Below, piece after piece: positions 1 through 10,764 of a DNA stretch of 64,000 nt; the first letter of the stretch is position 1, and the number at the start of each line of letters is the position of its first letter. A program made the position numbers and the translations under genes. The DNA lies in contig JAUFRC010000001.1 in NCBI GenBank assembly GCA_030410095.1, positions 2,120,501-2,184,500 of the forward strand, written 5' to 3'. This DNA is from Paracoccus cavernae. Lineage in GTDB: Bacteria > Pseudomonadota > Alphaproteobacteria > Rhodobacterales > Rhodobacteraceae. The notes beneath the pieces were generated by a model. That model did not search any database and was not told the origin of the DNA. It saw only the letters and a list, made by a program, of their open reading frames with translations.

Positions 1-2
1 TC

Positions 3-455
3 AACCCTTCGGGCGGGGTTTTGTCGTGGGATTCGGCCCTGCCCTTCCTGGGCGCGGTGATGTTCGCGATCTACGGGCTGCTCACGCGCATGGTCGGTCG
101 CGACGATTCCGCAACCGTCAGCTTTTTCTGGACCAGCATCGTCGGCGCGATCACCGCGACCGTGCTTGGGATCTTCTGGCTGCAGCCGGTCGATCTGCCG
201 GATGTGCCCTTGCTGCTCATTCTTTGCGCCGGTGCCGCGATCTCGCATTTCCTGCTGATCCGCGCCTACGAGATGGCCGAGGCCTCCAGCCTCCAGCCCT
301 TCGCCTATACGCAGCTGGTCTGGGTCTCGATCATCGGGGTCTTGTTCTTTGACGAAAGGCTCGCGCCGAATGTGGCGCTTGGCGGGGCGATCGTGGTGGC
401 CGCGGGCCTCTTTACCTGGTGGCGCACCCTGCAAAAGGCGCGTCAGGCGGGCTGA
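3..455 (+). CDS. DMT/EamA-family membrane transporter, C-terminal half (5' end outside window)
   Basis: The frame is open from base 3, so the start lies upstream of the window; the TTG at 21 is only an internal codon. About 150 residues are visible, with four or five hydrophobic segments. The run near the end (GGAIVVAAGLFTWW) and the preceding YTQLVWVSIIG stretch are typical of the second EamA repeat of drug/metabolite exporters. It ends with a short basic tail (RTLQKARQAG). The substrate cannot be told from this fragment. It converges on the aldo/keto reductase with only 30 bases between the two stop codons. Confidence 0.75.
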   Translation, partial: NPSGGVLSWDSALPFLGAVMFAIYGLLTRMVGRDDSATVSFFWTSIVGAITATVLGIFWLQPVDLPDVPLLLILCAGAAISHFLLIRAYEMAEASSLQPFAYTQLVWVSIIGVLFFDERLAPNVALGGAIVVAAGLFTWWRTLQKARQAG

Positions 456-485
456 GACGACCGCCTGACGCAACAACCACCAGAG

Positions 486-1354
486 CTAGCGCGCGCCGGC
501 CAGACCGTTCAGCAAACGCAGCTCTTCGGTCGGAAGCACCAGGCTTGCCGCCGCGATATTCTGGCGCAAATGGCTGCGGCGCGAAGTGCCGGGGATCGGC
601 AGGATGTTGGGGCTGCGCTGCAAGAGCCAGGCCAAAGCCACCTGTTGCGCGCTGGTCCCGAGCCGAGTCGCGACCCCGTTCAGCCCCTCCGACTGCAGCG
701 GGCTGAAACCGCCGAGCGGGAAATAGGGTACATAGGCGATCCCGTCTTCGGCCAGAGCGTCGATCATCGCGTCGTCGCCGCGCTGGACAATGTTGTACAT
801 GTTCTGCACGCATACCACCGGTGCCACATCGCGCGCCCGCGCCAACTGGTCGGGCGTCACCGTGCTGATGCCGATATGGCCGATCAGCCCTTCGTCCTGA
901 AAAGCCCGCATCGCGCGCATCGGGGCCACGACATCATCCCCGGCCCGCCGATGCGCAGGTTGATGATCGGCACCTGCTCGAGGCCCAGCCGCTCGAGGTT
1001 TTCCATCACCGAGCGGCGCAGGAAATCGGTATCGAGGCTCAACAGCCATTCGCCGTGATCGTTGCGGTAGGCGCCGATCTTGCTGACCAGCGTCAGATCC
1101 GCCGGATAGGGCGCAAGTGCCTCGCGGATCAGGCGGTTGGTGACATAGGGACCGTAGAAGTCGCTGGTGTCGATATGGTTGATGCCCAAAGCGACCGCTT
1201 CGCGCAGGACGGCGCGGGCCTCGGCGGGATCGGCGGGCTCGCCGAAAACATGGGGACCGGCAAGCTGCATCGCGCCAAAACCCATGCGGTTCACGGTGAT
1301 CTCGGTACCGGGGAAGGTAAAGCGGCCGGCAGCGGCGGGATTTGGATCGGTCAT
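486..1354 (-). CDS. Aldo/keto reductase (one frame change)
   Basis: This is a predicted NAD(P)H-dependent oxidoreductase of the aldo/keto reductase TIM-barrel superfamily, about 289 residues. The N-terminal part has GFGAMQLAG and HIDTSDFYG, which carry the Asp and Tyr of the catalytic tetrad, and LVSKIG with the Lys. The usual His is not at its expected place, where the sequence reads IINLRI. The C-terminal part (GHIGIST, VQNMYNI, LPIPGTS) lies in another frame; the change is near base 940 in a GGGG run, and the span is one base short of a whole number of codons. The ATG at 1354 was chosen because an AGGAGG sits 6 bases upstream. The substrate is unknown. Confidence 0.8.
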
Positions 1355-1480
1355 GCGCATTCCTCCTTGGGGCGGCAATTGGGGGCAGGCCTCGAGACAA
1401 GGTCTGGGGGCCGCGAATGCTCCGGCCTCCAGTAAGGACGATTGCGGCGCGGATGCAATCTCGGGCGGATGGCGCGGGGC

Positions 1481-3642
1481 TTAGGGCGTGGCCGTCTGCG
1501 GCGCGGGTGTTTCCTCGGCGGCGGCGGTGACGGCCGGTGTATCGGTACCCGTGTCGGGCGCGGCCGCAGGAAGCGCGGGCTGCGTCAGCACGCGGACGCT
1601 CGCGCCGCCACCAATCAGCGCCACGATCGCGCGCTGCGAGACCGGCGGGCGCGGCGAAAAAGCGAGACGGACCGGCGGTTGCGGCGGCACGGGCATGAGA
1701 CCGCCCCCGTCAGATCGAAGCTCGGCACGATCGGAGCGGGTTTGCCCATGATCCGCGCGCGGTAGACGGGCAGGGATTCGGCCACGCGCATGACATAGTT
1801 GCGCGTCTCGTCGAGCGGGATCAGCTCGACCCAATCGACCGGATCGGCATGGCGGCGCAGGTCGCCGAAATCGCCGAGCCAGCGCGCCGGACGCCCCGGC
1901 CCCGCGTTATAACCCGAGGAAACGAGCGCGATCGAGGTACCGAAACGGGTCTGGAGCCCGCGCAGATAGGCCGCGCCAAGCCGTGCATTGTAATCGGCAT
2001 CGGTGGTCAGGCGGGCGAAGTCATAGGGCTCGCCCAAAGCCGCGCCATATCCTGCGCCGTGCCCGGCATGACCTGCATCAGCCCCTTGGCTCCGGCATGG
2101 GAATTGGCGGCATGGTTGAATTCGCTTTCGCGCCGCGCGATCGCCAGCACCAGCTCGGGCGGCAGGCCGTGATAGCCCTCCTCGAGACCGGTCAGCGGAA
2201 AATAGGCGGCGGGGTAGATCGCGCCCTTGGCGGCGGCAGCCTTGGCCAGCCGCAAAGCGTGCCAGGGCATACGCAATTCCAGCATCAGCCGCGACATGCG
2301 GGCGATGTCGTCGGGCTCGGCGCTTTCGGCCAATTGCAGGAAGAACCGTTGGCCCTGCTCGGGATAGCCCGCCGCAACCAGCCAGACCCCGCCTGCCACA
2401 AAGGGCTTTCGGTGATCGCCGCGCCGCGCCATTCGGGCAGACTGTCGATGGCGGCACCCTGCACCGCCAGCGCCGGAGCCATGACCGCACCGACCTTCTC
2501 GGAGGCCAGCTGCCCGTAATAGGCGGTCTGATGCAGCGCCGCTTTGCCGTAAGCCGCCTGCGCCTCGGCCTTGCGCCCGAGCGCCTCATGGGCGCGCCCC
2601 TGCCAATACAGCGAGCGCGACAGCGTGATCGGCGTCGCGCCGATACCCTCGAGATGGCGGAAATGGCGCAACGCCTGTTCGGGCTTGCCCGATTTCAGCG
2701 CGGCATAGCCCGCAAGCCATTCGAGATCGGTGTAATCCTTGTGATCCTCGGGCAGGAAATGGTTGGCGGCGAAGGCCTCGGCCTTCACCCAATCGCCGGC
2801 GCGCATGGCCGCACGCGAGTAGTCGGCGCGAAGGCCCGCCCACAGCGCTGGATCGCGCAAAGCCTCGGCGCTGGTCGAGCGTTCGAGCATCAAGTCGCGC
2901 GCCAGATCGCCCATCTTGTTCTTCACGCGCCAGCGGAAGCGGTCGAGCGCGAGACCCGCATCGGCTTGCTGTGCGGCAGGCAGCGCGAGGATCAGCGTAT
3001 CGACGCCCGTCCGCCCCGCCTGCATAGCGATCCGCGCCCGCGCGAGGGCCTGCGCATCCGCGCTTGCCCGCGGCAGCATCCGTTCGGCCGCCATCCATTC
3101 GCCGCGATCAAGCAGCAGCGACAGCCGCGCGTCATCGGCCTCCTCGACCGCTGTGCCGTAATCCATGAGGAAAGCCGCCTCTTCGGCATCGCTCAGGACG
3201 ACCTCGGTCCAGAAACGCGTGACTTCGGCGCGAACCGCCGCCTGATCCGTCCCCAGTGCCGCGAGATAGGCGCGCTCGGCCCCAAAGTCGCGGGGCGGCG
3301 CGTGGCGAACCATGTCAGGATCTCGGCGGCGGGAAGGGTCGGGTTCAGCACCGCATCGCCACGGGTGTAGAACAGCTCCATCCCCGGAAAATCGGGATGG
3401 GCGGCGGCGAAATCGCGGTATTCGGGCCAGCTCCCCTGCCCCGCCCGCAGCTTTTGCCAGGCGATCAGGCTTTGCGCGACCGGCCCCGAGCGCGCCGCGG
3501 CAGCCTCGGCCGCGACCCAGTCACGCCTTCCGGCGGCGGCCAAAGCGCCACCCATATCGGTCCGGTTTTCGGCCAAAGACGGCGTTGCCGCCAGACAGGC
3601 AAATACCAGACCCAGAATTCTGTCACGCAGAGGATACAACAT
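1481..3642 (-). CDS. slt: Soluble lytic murein transglycosylase (four frame changes)
   Basis: Predicted periplasmic lytic transglycosylase that cleaves peptidoglycan to 1,6-anhydro-muropeptides, about 721 residues. The N-terminus ([15 protein letters not shown]) is a Sec signal peptide. A long alpha-helical superhelix region follows, with tetratricopeptide-like stretches. The C-terminal SLT domain shows ARRESEFN (catalytic Glu), [13 protein letters not shown] and SGYNAGPGR. The coding frame shifts near 3310, 2420, 2030 and 1730, and the total length fits four missing bases. The extreme C-terminus is Pro/Ala/Thr-rich. It is divergent from dapA across a 102-base gap. The start at 3642 has no obvious Shine-Dalgarno sequence, so it is less certain than the rest. 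Confidence 0.85.
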
Positions 3643-3744
3643 GCCATAGTTGTGACCGGCTGCGGGGCGCGGTGCAACTCACATCCTTGGCAAGGGCGGC
3701 TTCGGGTAGTAAGGGCAAAGAAACCACTTCTACAGGAAGCAGTC

Positions 3745-4620
3745 ATGTTCAAAGGCTCGATGCCAGCGCTTGTCACCCCGTTCACCCATGACGGCGAGGT
3801 CGATCTCGCGACGCTCGAGAAGCTGGTCGAGTGGCATATCGCGGAGGGCAGCCACGGGCTGGTTCCGGTCGGCACCACCGGCGAAAGCCCCACGCTGAGC
3901 CATGACGAGCATAATCTGGTCGTGCGCGAAGTCGTCCGCGTCGCCGCAGGCCGCGTGCCGGTCGTGGCCGGTGCCGGTTCCAACTCGACCCGCGAAGGGA
4001 TCAACCTGATCCAGAACGCGCAGGAATCGGGCGCGGATGCCGCGCTGATCGTGACGCCCTATTACAACAAGCCGACGCAGGAAGGCATGATCGCCCATTT
4101 CGCGGCGCTCCATGACGCCTCGAACCTGCCGATCATTATCTACAACATCCCCGGCCGCTCGGTCGTCGACATGTCGCCCGAGACAATGGGCGAACTGGCG
4201 AAACTGCCGCGCATCATCGGCGTCAAGGACGCGACCGGCAAGCTCGAGCGCGTCTCGATGCAGCGCATGACCTGCGGTGCGGATTTCGTCCAGCTTTCGG
4301 GCGAGGACGCGACGGCTCTGGGCTTCAACGCCCATGGCGGTACGGGCTGCATCTCGGTCACGGCCAATGTCGCGCCGCGTCTTTGCGCGGAATTCCAGAA
4401 TGCGACGCTTGCGGGCGATTACGCCAAAGCCTTGGAGTATCAGGACAAGCTGATGCCGCTCCATATCGCGATCTTCCTCGAACCGGGGGTTGCGGGTGCG
4501 AAATACGCGATGTCGCGTCTGGGCCTGTGCAACGAGCGTGTGCGCCTGCCGCTGGTGGCGCTGACCGACCAGACCCGCGACAAGATCGATGCGGCGCTGG
4601 AGCATGCGGGCCTGCTGTAA
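3745..4620 (+). CDS. dapA: 4-hydroxy-tetrahydrodipicolinate synthase
   Basis: Condenses pyruvate with aspartate semialdehyde in the lysine/meso-diaminopimelate pathway; cytoplasmic. The gene is intact, 291 residues, the normal family length. Family motifs are in place: GTTGES at 43-48, the catalytic Tyr133 within IIYNIPGR, Arg138, and the Schiff-base Lys161 in GVKDATG; numbering matches the E. coli enzyme exactly. The ATG at 3745 follows AGGAAG at a good distance, and the first residues ([13 protein letters not shown]) match the usual DapA start, so upstream in-frame codons are excluded. It ends at a strong hairpin shared with the convergent mrp operon. Confidence 0.97.
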   Translation: MFKGSMPALVTPFTHDGEVDLATLEKLVEWHIAEGSHGLVPVGTTGESPTLSHDEHNLVVREVVRVAAGRVPVVAGAGSNSTREGINLIQNAQESGADAALIVTPYYNKPTQEGMIAHFAALHDASNLPIIIYNIPGRSVVDMSPETMGELAKLPRIIGVKDATGKLERVSMQRMTCGADFVQLSGEDATALGFNAHGGTGCISVTANVAPRLCAEFQNATLAGDYAKALEYQDKLMPLHIAIFLEPGVAGAKYAMSRLGLCNERVRLPLVALTDQTRDKIDAALEHAGLL

Positions 4621-4641
4621 GCGGCCCTCTCCTGCCCTGGC

Positions 4642-4677
4642 AAAGAAAACGCCGCCCCGAGGGGCGGCGTTTTCTTT
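4642..4677. terminator. Bidirectional hairpin terminator between dapA and mrpG
   Basis: A 17-base perfect inverted repeat (4642-4658 with 4661-4677) has a GC-rich core, GCCGCCCC/GGGGCGGC, and A-rich/T-rich outer arms (AAAGAAAA and TTTTCTTT). It therefore reads as an intrinsic terminator on both strands. It lies between the convergent stop codons of dapA (4620) and mrpG (4717). Confidence 0.9.
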
Positions 4678-4716
4678 GGGTCGTTCGGGTTTTGGCAGGG
4701 CGGCAAGGCCCGCGCC

Positions 4717-5086
4717 TCACTCCGGCCTGTCGGTGGGTGCCGAGGGGTCCGAAAAGGTCGCCCACTCGCCCTTGGGCGGCTTGGGATCCCGCGCCGCGCT
4801 GGCGCAGATGCATGTCGGCCTTGGCGATGAAATGGCCGGTGATCGGCGCTGTCGCGAGCAGGAAGACGGTGATGAGCAGTTCGTGCCAGCTCCAATGTCC
4901 GCCGAAGACCGGAAACCAGATCAGCGCCGCGATCAGGATCAGCCCGACACCCAAGGTCGTCGCCATCCCCGGCCCGTGCAGCCGCGTCATCAGATCGGGC
5001 AGCCGGATCAGCGCCAAGGAGCCCACGAGTCCGAAAAAGCCGCCCGCCACCAGCAGGAAGGCCACGATGATTTCCGCAACCAGCAT
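4717..5086 (-). CDS. mrpG: Mrp cation/proton antiporter subunit G (one frame change)
   Basis: Small membrane subunit of the multi-subunit Na+(K+)/H+ antiporter (MnhG/PhaG), about 122 residues with three predicted membrane helices. The start MLVAEIIVAFLLVAGGFFGL and the segment IRLPDLMTRLHG are typical. The hydrophilic C-terminus (about DPKPPKGEWATFSDPSAPTD) is in a shifted frame; the change is near 4790 in GCGCGGGATCC, and here the span has one base too many rather than one too few. It is the last gene of the mrp operon, 10 bases after mrpF, and ends before the shared terminator. Confidence 0.88.
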
Positions 5087-5096
5087 CACAGCCCCC

Positions 5097-5366
5097 TCAT
5101 TCGATGATATCGCCGCGCAGGACGAATTTTGCGAAAGCCACGGTCGAGACAAAGCCGAACATGGCGAAAATCAGCGTCGCCTCGAAATAGGCGGTGGTGC
5201 CGTGTAGGATGCCGAACAGCGTCAGCAGCGCGATCACGTTGATCGTCATTGTATCGAGCGCGAGCAGCCTGTCCGTCACCCCCGGCGCGATCACCACGCG
5301 GTAAAGACAGCACAGCAGCGCCAGACCGAAGCAGCCGAAGGCGAACCAGAGCGCATAGAGGATCAT
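5097..5366 (-). CDS. mrpF: Mrp cation/proton antiporter subunit F
   Basis: Intact 89-residue membrane protein with three hydrophobic helices, the usual size for MrpF/PhaF. Recognisable segments are YRVVIAPGVTDRLLALDT and FVSTVAFAKFVLRGDIIE at the C-terminus. It is a subunit of the hetero-oligomeric Mrp antiporter in the cytoplasmic membrane. The start overlaps the mrpE stop by 4 bases, which implies translational coupling. Confidence 0.93.
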   Translation of the reverse strand: MILYALWFAFGCFGLALLCCLYRVVIAPGVTDRLLALDTMTINVIALLTLFGILHGTTAYFEATLIFAMFGFVSTVAFAKFVLRGDIIE

Positions 5367-5853
5367 GGATAGATCTCCTTGAGACGGGCTTCGTAGCGGG
5401 TTTTGATCTCCTCCAGCACGGCCTCGGGATCGGGGCGTGCAGGCAATGGACCAAAAGCGCGTCTTTGCCCTGCGACAGATCGCAAGACAGCGTACCCGGC
5501 GTCAAAGTGATGGCGCTGGCCAGCATGGCGATGGCCTCGGGTTGGCGGATCTCGAGCGGGACCACGACCCAAGCGGGGCGGAGCTGCGATTTCGGCATGA
5601 ACAGCACGATCTTCGCGACCGCGATATTGGCCTTGATGATATCGACAAAGACCACCCAGGCGAAGCCCGGCAATCCGAGCAGGTTGCGGTAGCGCGTCAC
5701 GCCCGGCCAATAGGGCGCGGTCGCAACCGGCACCAGCACCGCCAGAATCGCGGCAAAGACCAGCGAGCCCCAGGCGAAGCGGTTAACCAGCATCATCCAG
5801 ACGACCAGAATCATCAGGGACAGCACCGGATGGGGAAAAATCCTGCGCATCAT
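5363..5853 (-). CDS. mrpE: Mrp cation/proton antiporter subunit E (one frame change)
   Basis: Membrane subunit E (PhaE/MnhE), about 163 residues. The N-terminal half has MMRRIFPHPVLSLMIL, then GVTRYRNLLGLPGFAWVVFVD and TLTPGTLSCDLS, all usual for the family. Near base 5435 the frame changes at a run of four C. The expected tail (DPEAVLEEIKTRYEARLKEIYP) continues in the next frame, and the span is one base short. ATGATGA at its start overlaps the end of mrpD. It is needed with the other mrp genes for a functional antiporter. Confidence 0.9.
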
Positions 5854-7444
5854 CGCACGCCCTCCTGCCGGATCAGTACCGCATCGATATAGGCCGCCGG
5901 ATCTAGCAATTGCGCCGCGACCCCTTGCGCGTATTCCGTTACCGGGCCCGCGAAAACCGTCAGCAGCACCAGCCCGCCCAAAAGCGCGCCGACCGATACC
6001 AAGGCCAGCCCGTGCGAGGGCGCATCGCCCACATCCTGCACCTGCTCGTCGGGTTCGAGTTTGATGCGCCCGCCCTGAGCTCCTGCTGCGGTGGATCTTG
6101 CGGGGGCCGCGCCCACCTCGGTCGCTTTCCAGAAGACCAGCGAGCCCGCGCGCATCATCCCCGCAATGGCGATCAGCGAAGTGACCAGCACCACGGCCCA
6201 GATCACCACCCATTGCGGCGAGCCGGCGGTGGCCTGAAGGACCAGAAGCTTGCCGACGAACCCCGACAGCGGCGGCATCCCCGTCACGGCAACCGCCGCG
6301 GCAAAGAACAGCACGCCGATCAGGCCGGCATGGGCGATGGGGGCTCGGGGATCAGCCACAGGTCGCGGCGGCGCGCGCCGATCAGGTCGACGACAAGGAA
6401 CAAGGCCCCTGCCGCCAGCGTCGAATGGATCATGTAATAGATCGCGGCCGAGACACCTTCGGGCGTGAATTGCGCCATGGAGACAACCAGCGTCCCGATA
6501 GAGCCGATCGCCGCGAAGGCCGCCATCCGGCTCAGGCTTTTCGCGCCCAGAACGCCGATCTGGCCAAGCGCCAAGGTAAAGAGCGCGGCGGGAAGCAACA
6601 GCTCCATCGCGATGCGCTCGGTCGTGCCGTCGGGCGGGAAAACCAGCGTGAAGAAGCGCAGGATGGCATAGACGCCGACCTTGCTCATGATCGCAAACAG
6701 CGCGGCCACCGGCCCCGGCGCATTGGCATAGGTCGCGGGCAGCCAGAAATGCAGCGGCACCAGCGCGGCTTTGACCGCAAAGACCAGCATCAGCAGGATC
6801 GCTCCGGCGCGCAGGACGGCGGTCTGGTCGGCCGGCAGCTCGGCCACCCGCGCCGCCATATCGGCCATATTGAGCGTGCCCGTCACCGAATAAAGCGTCC
6901 CGAGCGCGATCAGGAACAGCGTCGATCCCGCGAGGTTGTAGACGACATATTGCACCCCTGCCCGCAGCCGCATCGCGCCGCCGCCGTGGATCATCAGCCC
7001 GTAGGAGGCGATCAGCAGGACCTCGAAAAAGACAAAGAGGTTGAAGGCGTCTCCGGTCAGAAAAGCCCCGCAGACCCCCATCAGCTGGAACTGCCAAAGC
7101 GCGTGGAAATGCCAGCCCTTGCGGTCCCAGCCCGAACCCAAAGCGTAAAGCTGGACCGCGAGCGCCAGCACCGCCGTCAGCAACAGCATCAGCGCGGCCA
7201 GCCGGTCGAGCATCAGGACGATGCCGAAAGGCGCGGCCCAATTGCCCAAGCGATAGACCGAGATCGTGCCGTCGGCGGCCAGCCAGTTGAGGTAAAGCGC
7301 GACGCCGACAAGCGCCAGCGTACCCGCGATCGAAAAGATGCGCTGCAACACCAGATCGGTGCGCATGGCGAGCAGGATCACCGCACCAAGACAGGCCGGC
7401 AGAACCACGGGGGCGATCAGCAGATGGTTCACGAGATCGCTCAT
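5850..7444 (-). CDS. mrpD: Mrp cation/proton antiporter subunit D (one frame change)
   Basis: Large polytopic subunit homologous to the NuoM/NuoN proton-pumping subunits of respiratory complex I, about 531 residues and 14 or so membrane segments. Family motifs include HFWLPATYANAPGPVAALFAIMSK, with the conserved lysine region, and MTGMPPLSGF-like VTGMPPLSGFVGKLL. The frame changes near 6340 at a C run; the C-terminal part contains the GMPPLSGF segment and the end (YIDAVLIRQEGVR). It overlaps mrpC and mrpE by 4 or fewer bases. Confidence 0.92.
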
Positions 7445-7824
7445 GCCTGATCCCCCTTCTTCCCGGCTCGGGCTACGGCTTTCGGCTCGGGGCGCAGATC
7501 GGATGCGGGCATGTCGATGCGGTCGTCTCCGCCGGTGATGAACGCGCCAAGCGACATCATCACGGTGACGGCCGTCATCCCGAAGGAAATCACGATCGCG
7601 GTCAGAACCAGCGCTTGCGGCAGCGGGTCGGTATAGGTCTCGACGCCTTTGGTCAGGATCGGCGGCGCATTCACCACCAGCCTGCCGGTCGAGAACAGGA
7701 ACAGGTTGATCGAATAGCTGAACATCGTCATCCCGAGGATGACCGGAAAAGCACGGCGGCGCAGGATCAGATAGGTGCCCACGGCGGACATCACGCCGAT
7801 CGCGGTTGCGACAAGGATTTCCAT
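7441..7824 (-). CDS. mrpC: Mrp cation/proton antiporter subunit C
   Basis: Intact 127-residue membrane protein related to NuoK. It has three helices and the usual segments YLILRRRAFPVILGMTMFSYSINLFLF and DPLPQALVLTAIVISFGMTA. The start at 7824 overlaps the mrpB stop by one base (TGATG). The tail after the third helix is hydrophilic and rich in Lys/Arg/Asp, slightly longer than in many homologues. Confidence 0.94.
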   Translation of the reverse strand: MEILVATAIGVMSAVGTYLILRRRAFPVILGMTMFSYSINLFLFSTGRLVVNAPPILTKGVETYTDPLPQALVLTAIVISFGMTAVTVMMSLGAFITGGDDRIDMPASDLRPEPKAVARAGKKGDQA

Positions 7825-8384
7825 CAGTGCTGGCCCTCCGGCTTGGCTTTCGGCTGTTCGGTGCTGGGGACCCTGACGCCCGCCGACATCCGCGCGATGC
7901 GGCTGAGCGAGTTCAGCGCCAGCATCACCGCGCCCACGACGCAAAGATAGACGCCGAGGTCGAAGCCCATTGCAGTCGCCAGCTCGAATTCCTCGATGAA
8001 GGGCAGTTTCACATAGCCGTAGGCCGAGGTCAGGAAGGGCATGCCCACGAACCACGCCCCGATCCCCGTGATCGCGGCCGAGGCGACGCCCAGACCGATC
8101 AGCGTGTGATAGGGGATCTTCTGGCGCTCCTGCGCCCAAGTGTAGCCCGAGGCCATGTACTGCATCACCAGCGCGACCGAGGTGATCAGTGCGGCGACAA
8201 AGCCGCCGCCCGGCGAGTTGTGGCCGCGCAGGAACATGTAAAGCGCCACGACCAGCGTCAGCGGCAGGATCATCCGCGTCAGCACCGTCAGAAGCAGCGG
8301 ATGGATATCGCCAGAACGGCCCGCATCGGGCAGACGCGCACGCATGCGGCGGGCGCCTTCGCCGCGCATCAGGGTTTCGGTCAA
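7824..8384 (-). CDS. mrpB: Mrp cation/proton antiporter subunit B
   Basis: Intact 186-residue membrane protein. The core LRGHNSPGGGFVAALI is the signature of the MrpB family, followed by GVASAAITGIGAWFVGMPFL and GFDLGVYLCVVGAVML. The N-terminal 35 residues are hydrophilic. The start overlaps the mrpA stop by 4 bases (ATGA). Subunits A and B are separate genes here; in some relatives they are fused. Confidence 0.94.
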   Translation of the reverse strand: MTETLMRGEGARRMRARLPDAGRSGDIHPLLLTVLTRMILPLTLVVALYMFLRGHNSPGGGFVAALITSVALVMQYMASGYTWAQERQKIPYHTLIGLGVASAAITGIGAWFVGMPFLTSAYGYVKLPFIEEFELATAMGFDLGVYLCVVGAVMLALNSLSRIARMSAGVRVPSTEQPKAKPEGQH

Positions 8385-10647
8385 AGCAAAATCGCAAGCG
8401 CCGCGATACCCAGCACGGTGATCTCGCCGAAGGTATCATAACCGCGGAAGTCCACGAGGATGACGTTGACGACATTGGTGCCGCCGCCGAGTTTGTAGCT
8501 GTTCTCGAGCATGTAGTCGGCGATGGTCGGGAAGGCGAAATCGCGACGCATGATCGCATAGGCCAGCCCGCCGAAACCAAGCCCCACCAGCACGGCAAGG
8601 AAGGCATCGAAGCCGCGCTTGCGCTGCGAGGTCTCGGCCGGCGTGGTCTTGGGCAGGAAGTTCAGCGCCAGCACCATCAAGATCACCGTGACGACCTCGA
8701 CCGAGATCTGGGTCAGCGCGAGATCGGGCGCGGAAAGATAGATGAAGGCCCCCGAGGCGATCAGCCCGACGATCGAGATCACGACCAAAGCCAGCAGCCG
8801 GCGGTGGTGGAGCCAGCCAAGCGCAAGGCTGCCCGCGACGAGCAGGAACCAACCGGTCAGCGCGACCGGCTGGACCGGCAGCATCGGACGCATGCCCTGC
8901 CCCGGATTGCCGCTCGACCAGGCATAGGCGCCACAGGCCAGCACCGTCAGCAGGAAAGCGGCCAAAGCGCGCCCCATCGAGCCGTTGGTGAGGCGGTCCG
9001 TGACCAGATTGGCCGCGACCGATGCACCCTTGAAGACCGCATCAAACATCGCTTTGGCATCGGGATGGGGCATGGCGCGATGGAAGGCCGCGAAGGGGCG
9101 ATAAAGGACGACCAGAACCGCCCCGCCCGCAATCGCCAGCAGCGACAGTTTGAACGCAGTGGTGAAACCGTGCCAGAGCGCGAGATGGGGATGGAGCGCC
9201 TCGCCGGCGGTGGCCGAGGCGCTGGCCTCGAGCAGCCAGCCGATCATCGTGTTCGAGAGCAGCCCGATCAGCACCACCAGCACCACCAAAAGCGCGGGCG
9301 GACCCCAAAGGCCGATGCCCGGATCATGGGGATGTTGGGGGTAATCGTGACGCTCGGGGCCCATGAAGGTCGCCCAGATCAGCCGCAGCGAATAGCAGAC
9401 CGAGAACAGCGCGCCGAGCGTCGCGATCCACATGACCGACGGGCTGGTCGAGACGGCCTCTTCCAGCATCAGCTCTTTCGACAGGAAGCCGTTGAGCGGC
9501 GGGAACCCCGCCATCGACAGCCCCGCAATCAGCGCCATGACGAAGGTCACCGGCATCAGTCGCGCCAGCCCGCCGAGGCGTTTGATGCTGCGCGTGCCGG
9601 TCTCGTGATCGACAATGCCCGCGACCATGAACAGGGCCGCCTTGAAGGTCGCGTGGTTGATGATGTGCAAAATCGCCGCCGTCACCCCGTCGATCGTGCC
9701 CATGCCCAAAAGCATGGTGATCAGGCCGAGATGCGAGACGGTCGAATAGGCCAGAAGCGATTTCAGATCGTCGCGGAAAATCGCGATGAAAGCGCCGATC
9801 ACCATCGTGATCAGCCCCGCACCGCCAACCAGCCAGAACCACAGATCCGTCCCCGACAGCACCGGCCAGAGCCGCGCGAGCAGGAAAATCCCCGCCTTCA
9901 CCATCGTCGCCGAATGCAGATAGGCCGAGACCGGCGTGGGCGCGGCCATGGCGCGCGGCAGCCAGAAATGGAAAGGGAATTGCGCCGATTTGGTGAAAGC
10001 GCCCAGAAGGATCAGGATCAGCGCGGGCGTGTAAAGCGGGCTCGCCTGAATGGCCTCGCGCTGGGTCAGGATCTGCGAAATGTCGTAGCTGCCCGCGATA
10101 CTCCCGAGGATCATCATCCCCCCGATCATCGCCAGCCCGCCGAGGCCGGTCACGGTCAGGGCCATGCGCGCGCCCTGACGCCCCTCGGGCAGGTGCTTCC
10201 AATAGCCGATGAGCAGGAAGGAGGAAAGCGAGGTCAGCTCCCAGAAGACCAGCAAAAGCAGGATGTTGTCGGAAAGGACAATCCCCATCATCGCGCCCTG
10301 GAACAGCATCAGATAGGTGTAGAACTGCCCGACCGGATCCTTGCGCGAGAGGTAAAAGCGCGCATAGGTGATGATCAAAAGCCCGATCCCGAGGATGAGG
10401 ATCCCGAACAAAAGCCCCAGCCCGTCAATGCGGAAATTGGCGTTCAGCCCAAGGCTCGGGATCCAGTCCAGCCGCGTTTCGACCACGCCGCCCGCCAGCA
10501 CCGCGGGATCTGGACGCAAAGCCCGATCAGCGCCGTCAGCGTCACCGCTCCGCAGGCCAAAGCCGCAACGTCTCGACCCGAACGGATCAACAATCCCGGC
10601 AGGAGCGCGCCGAAAAACGGAAGCAATGCAATCAGGGCTGGAGACAT
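8381..10647 (-). CDS. mrpA: Mrp cation/proton antiporter subunit A (one frame change)
   Basis: Largest subunit of the Mrp antiporter, about 755 residues, homologous to NuoL. Motifs seen are [49 protein letters not shown] and [12 protein letters not shown]. The C-terminal extension ([23 protein letters not shown]) is the MrpA-specific domain. The first 45 residues, starting [13 protein letters not shown] at 10647, lie in a different frame from the rest; the change is near 10505, with one base missing from the span. It is the first gene of the mrpABCDEFG operon, which exports Na+ or other cations in exchange for protons. Confidence 0.92.
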
Positions 10648-10723
10648 GTCACCTCTTTCGATTGCTTGGGGTTTTCCAAGGGGGGCCTGCTTGTCAACCA
10701 AAACAGAAAAGGCGCTAGGCGAT

Positions 10724-10738
10724 GTTCGCCTTTCGTGC
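10724..10738 (+). promoter_or_regulatory. Possible LexA (SOS) box upstream of ruvC
   Basis: The sequence GTTC-N7-GTGC lies 27 bases before the ruvC start. Known LexA sites of Rhodobacter-type bacteria are direct repeats GTTC-N7-GTTC, so seven of eight positions match. The site overlaps a short palindrome (AGGCGA TGT TCGCCT, 10717-10731). SOS control of ruv genes makes it plausible, but one mismatch in so short a motif could be chance. Confidence 0.3.
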
Positions 10739-10764
10739 TAGCCCTGAGCAAAAAGGATAGAGGC

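Noticed and set aside
4383..5207. 274-codon plus-strand frame overlapping the end of dapA and mrpG
   Set aside because: Starts inside dapA, runs through the terminator and is antisense to mrpG; composition is non-protein-like.
8189..10741. 850-codon open frame on the plus strand opposite mrpA
   Set aside because: Product is Arg/His/Gln-rich with no domain; the minus strand carries the clear MrpA antiporter subunit.
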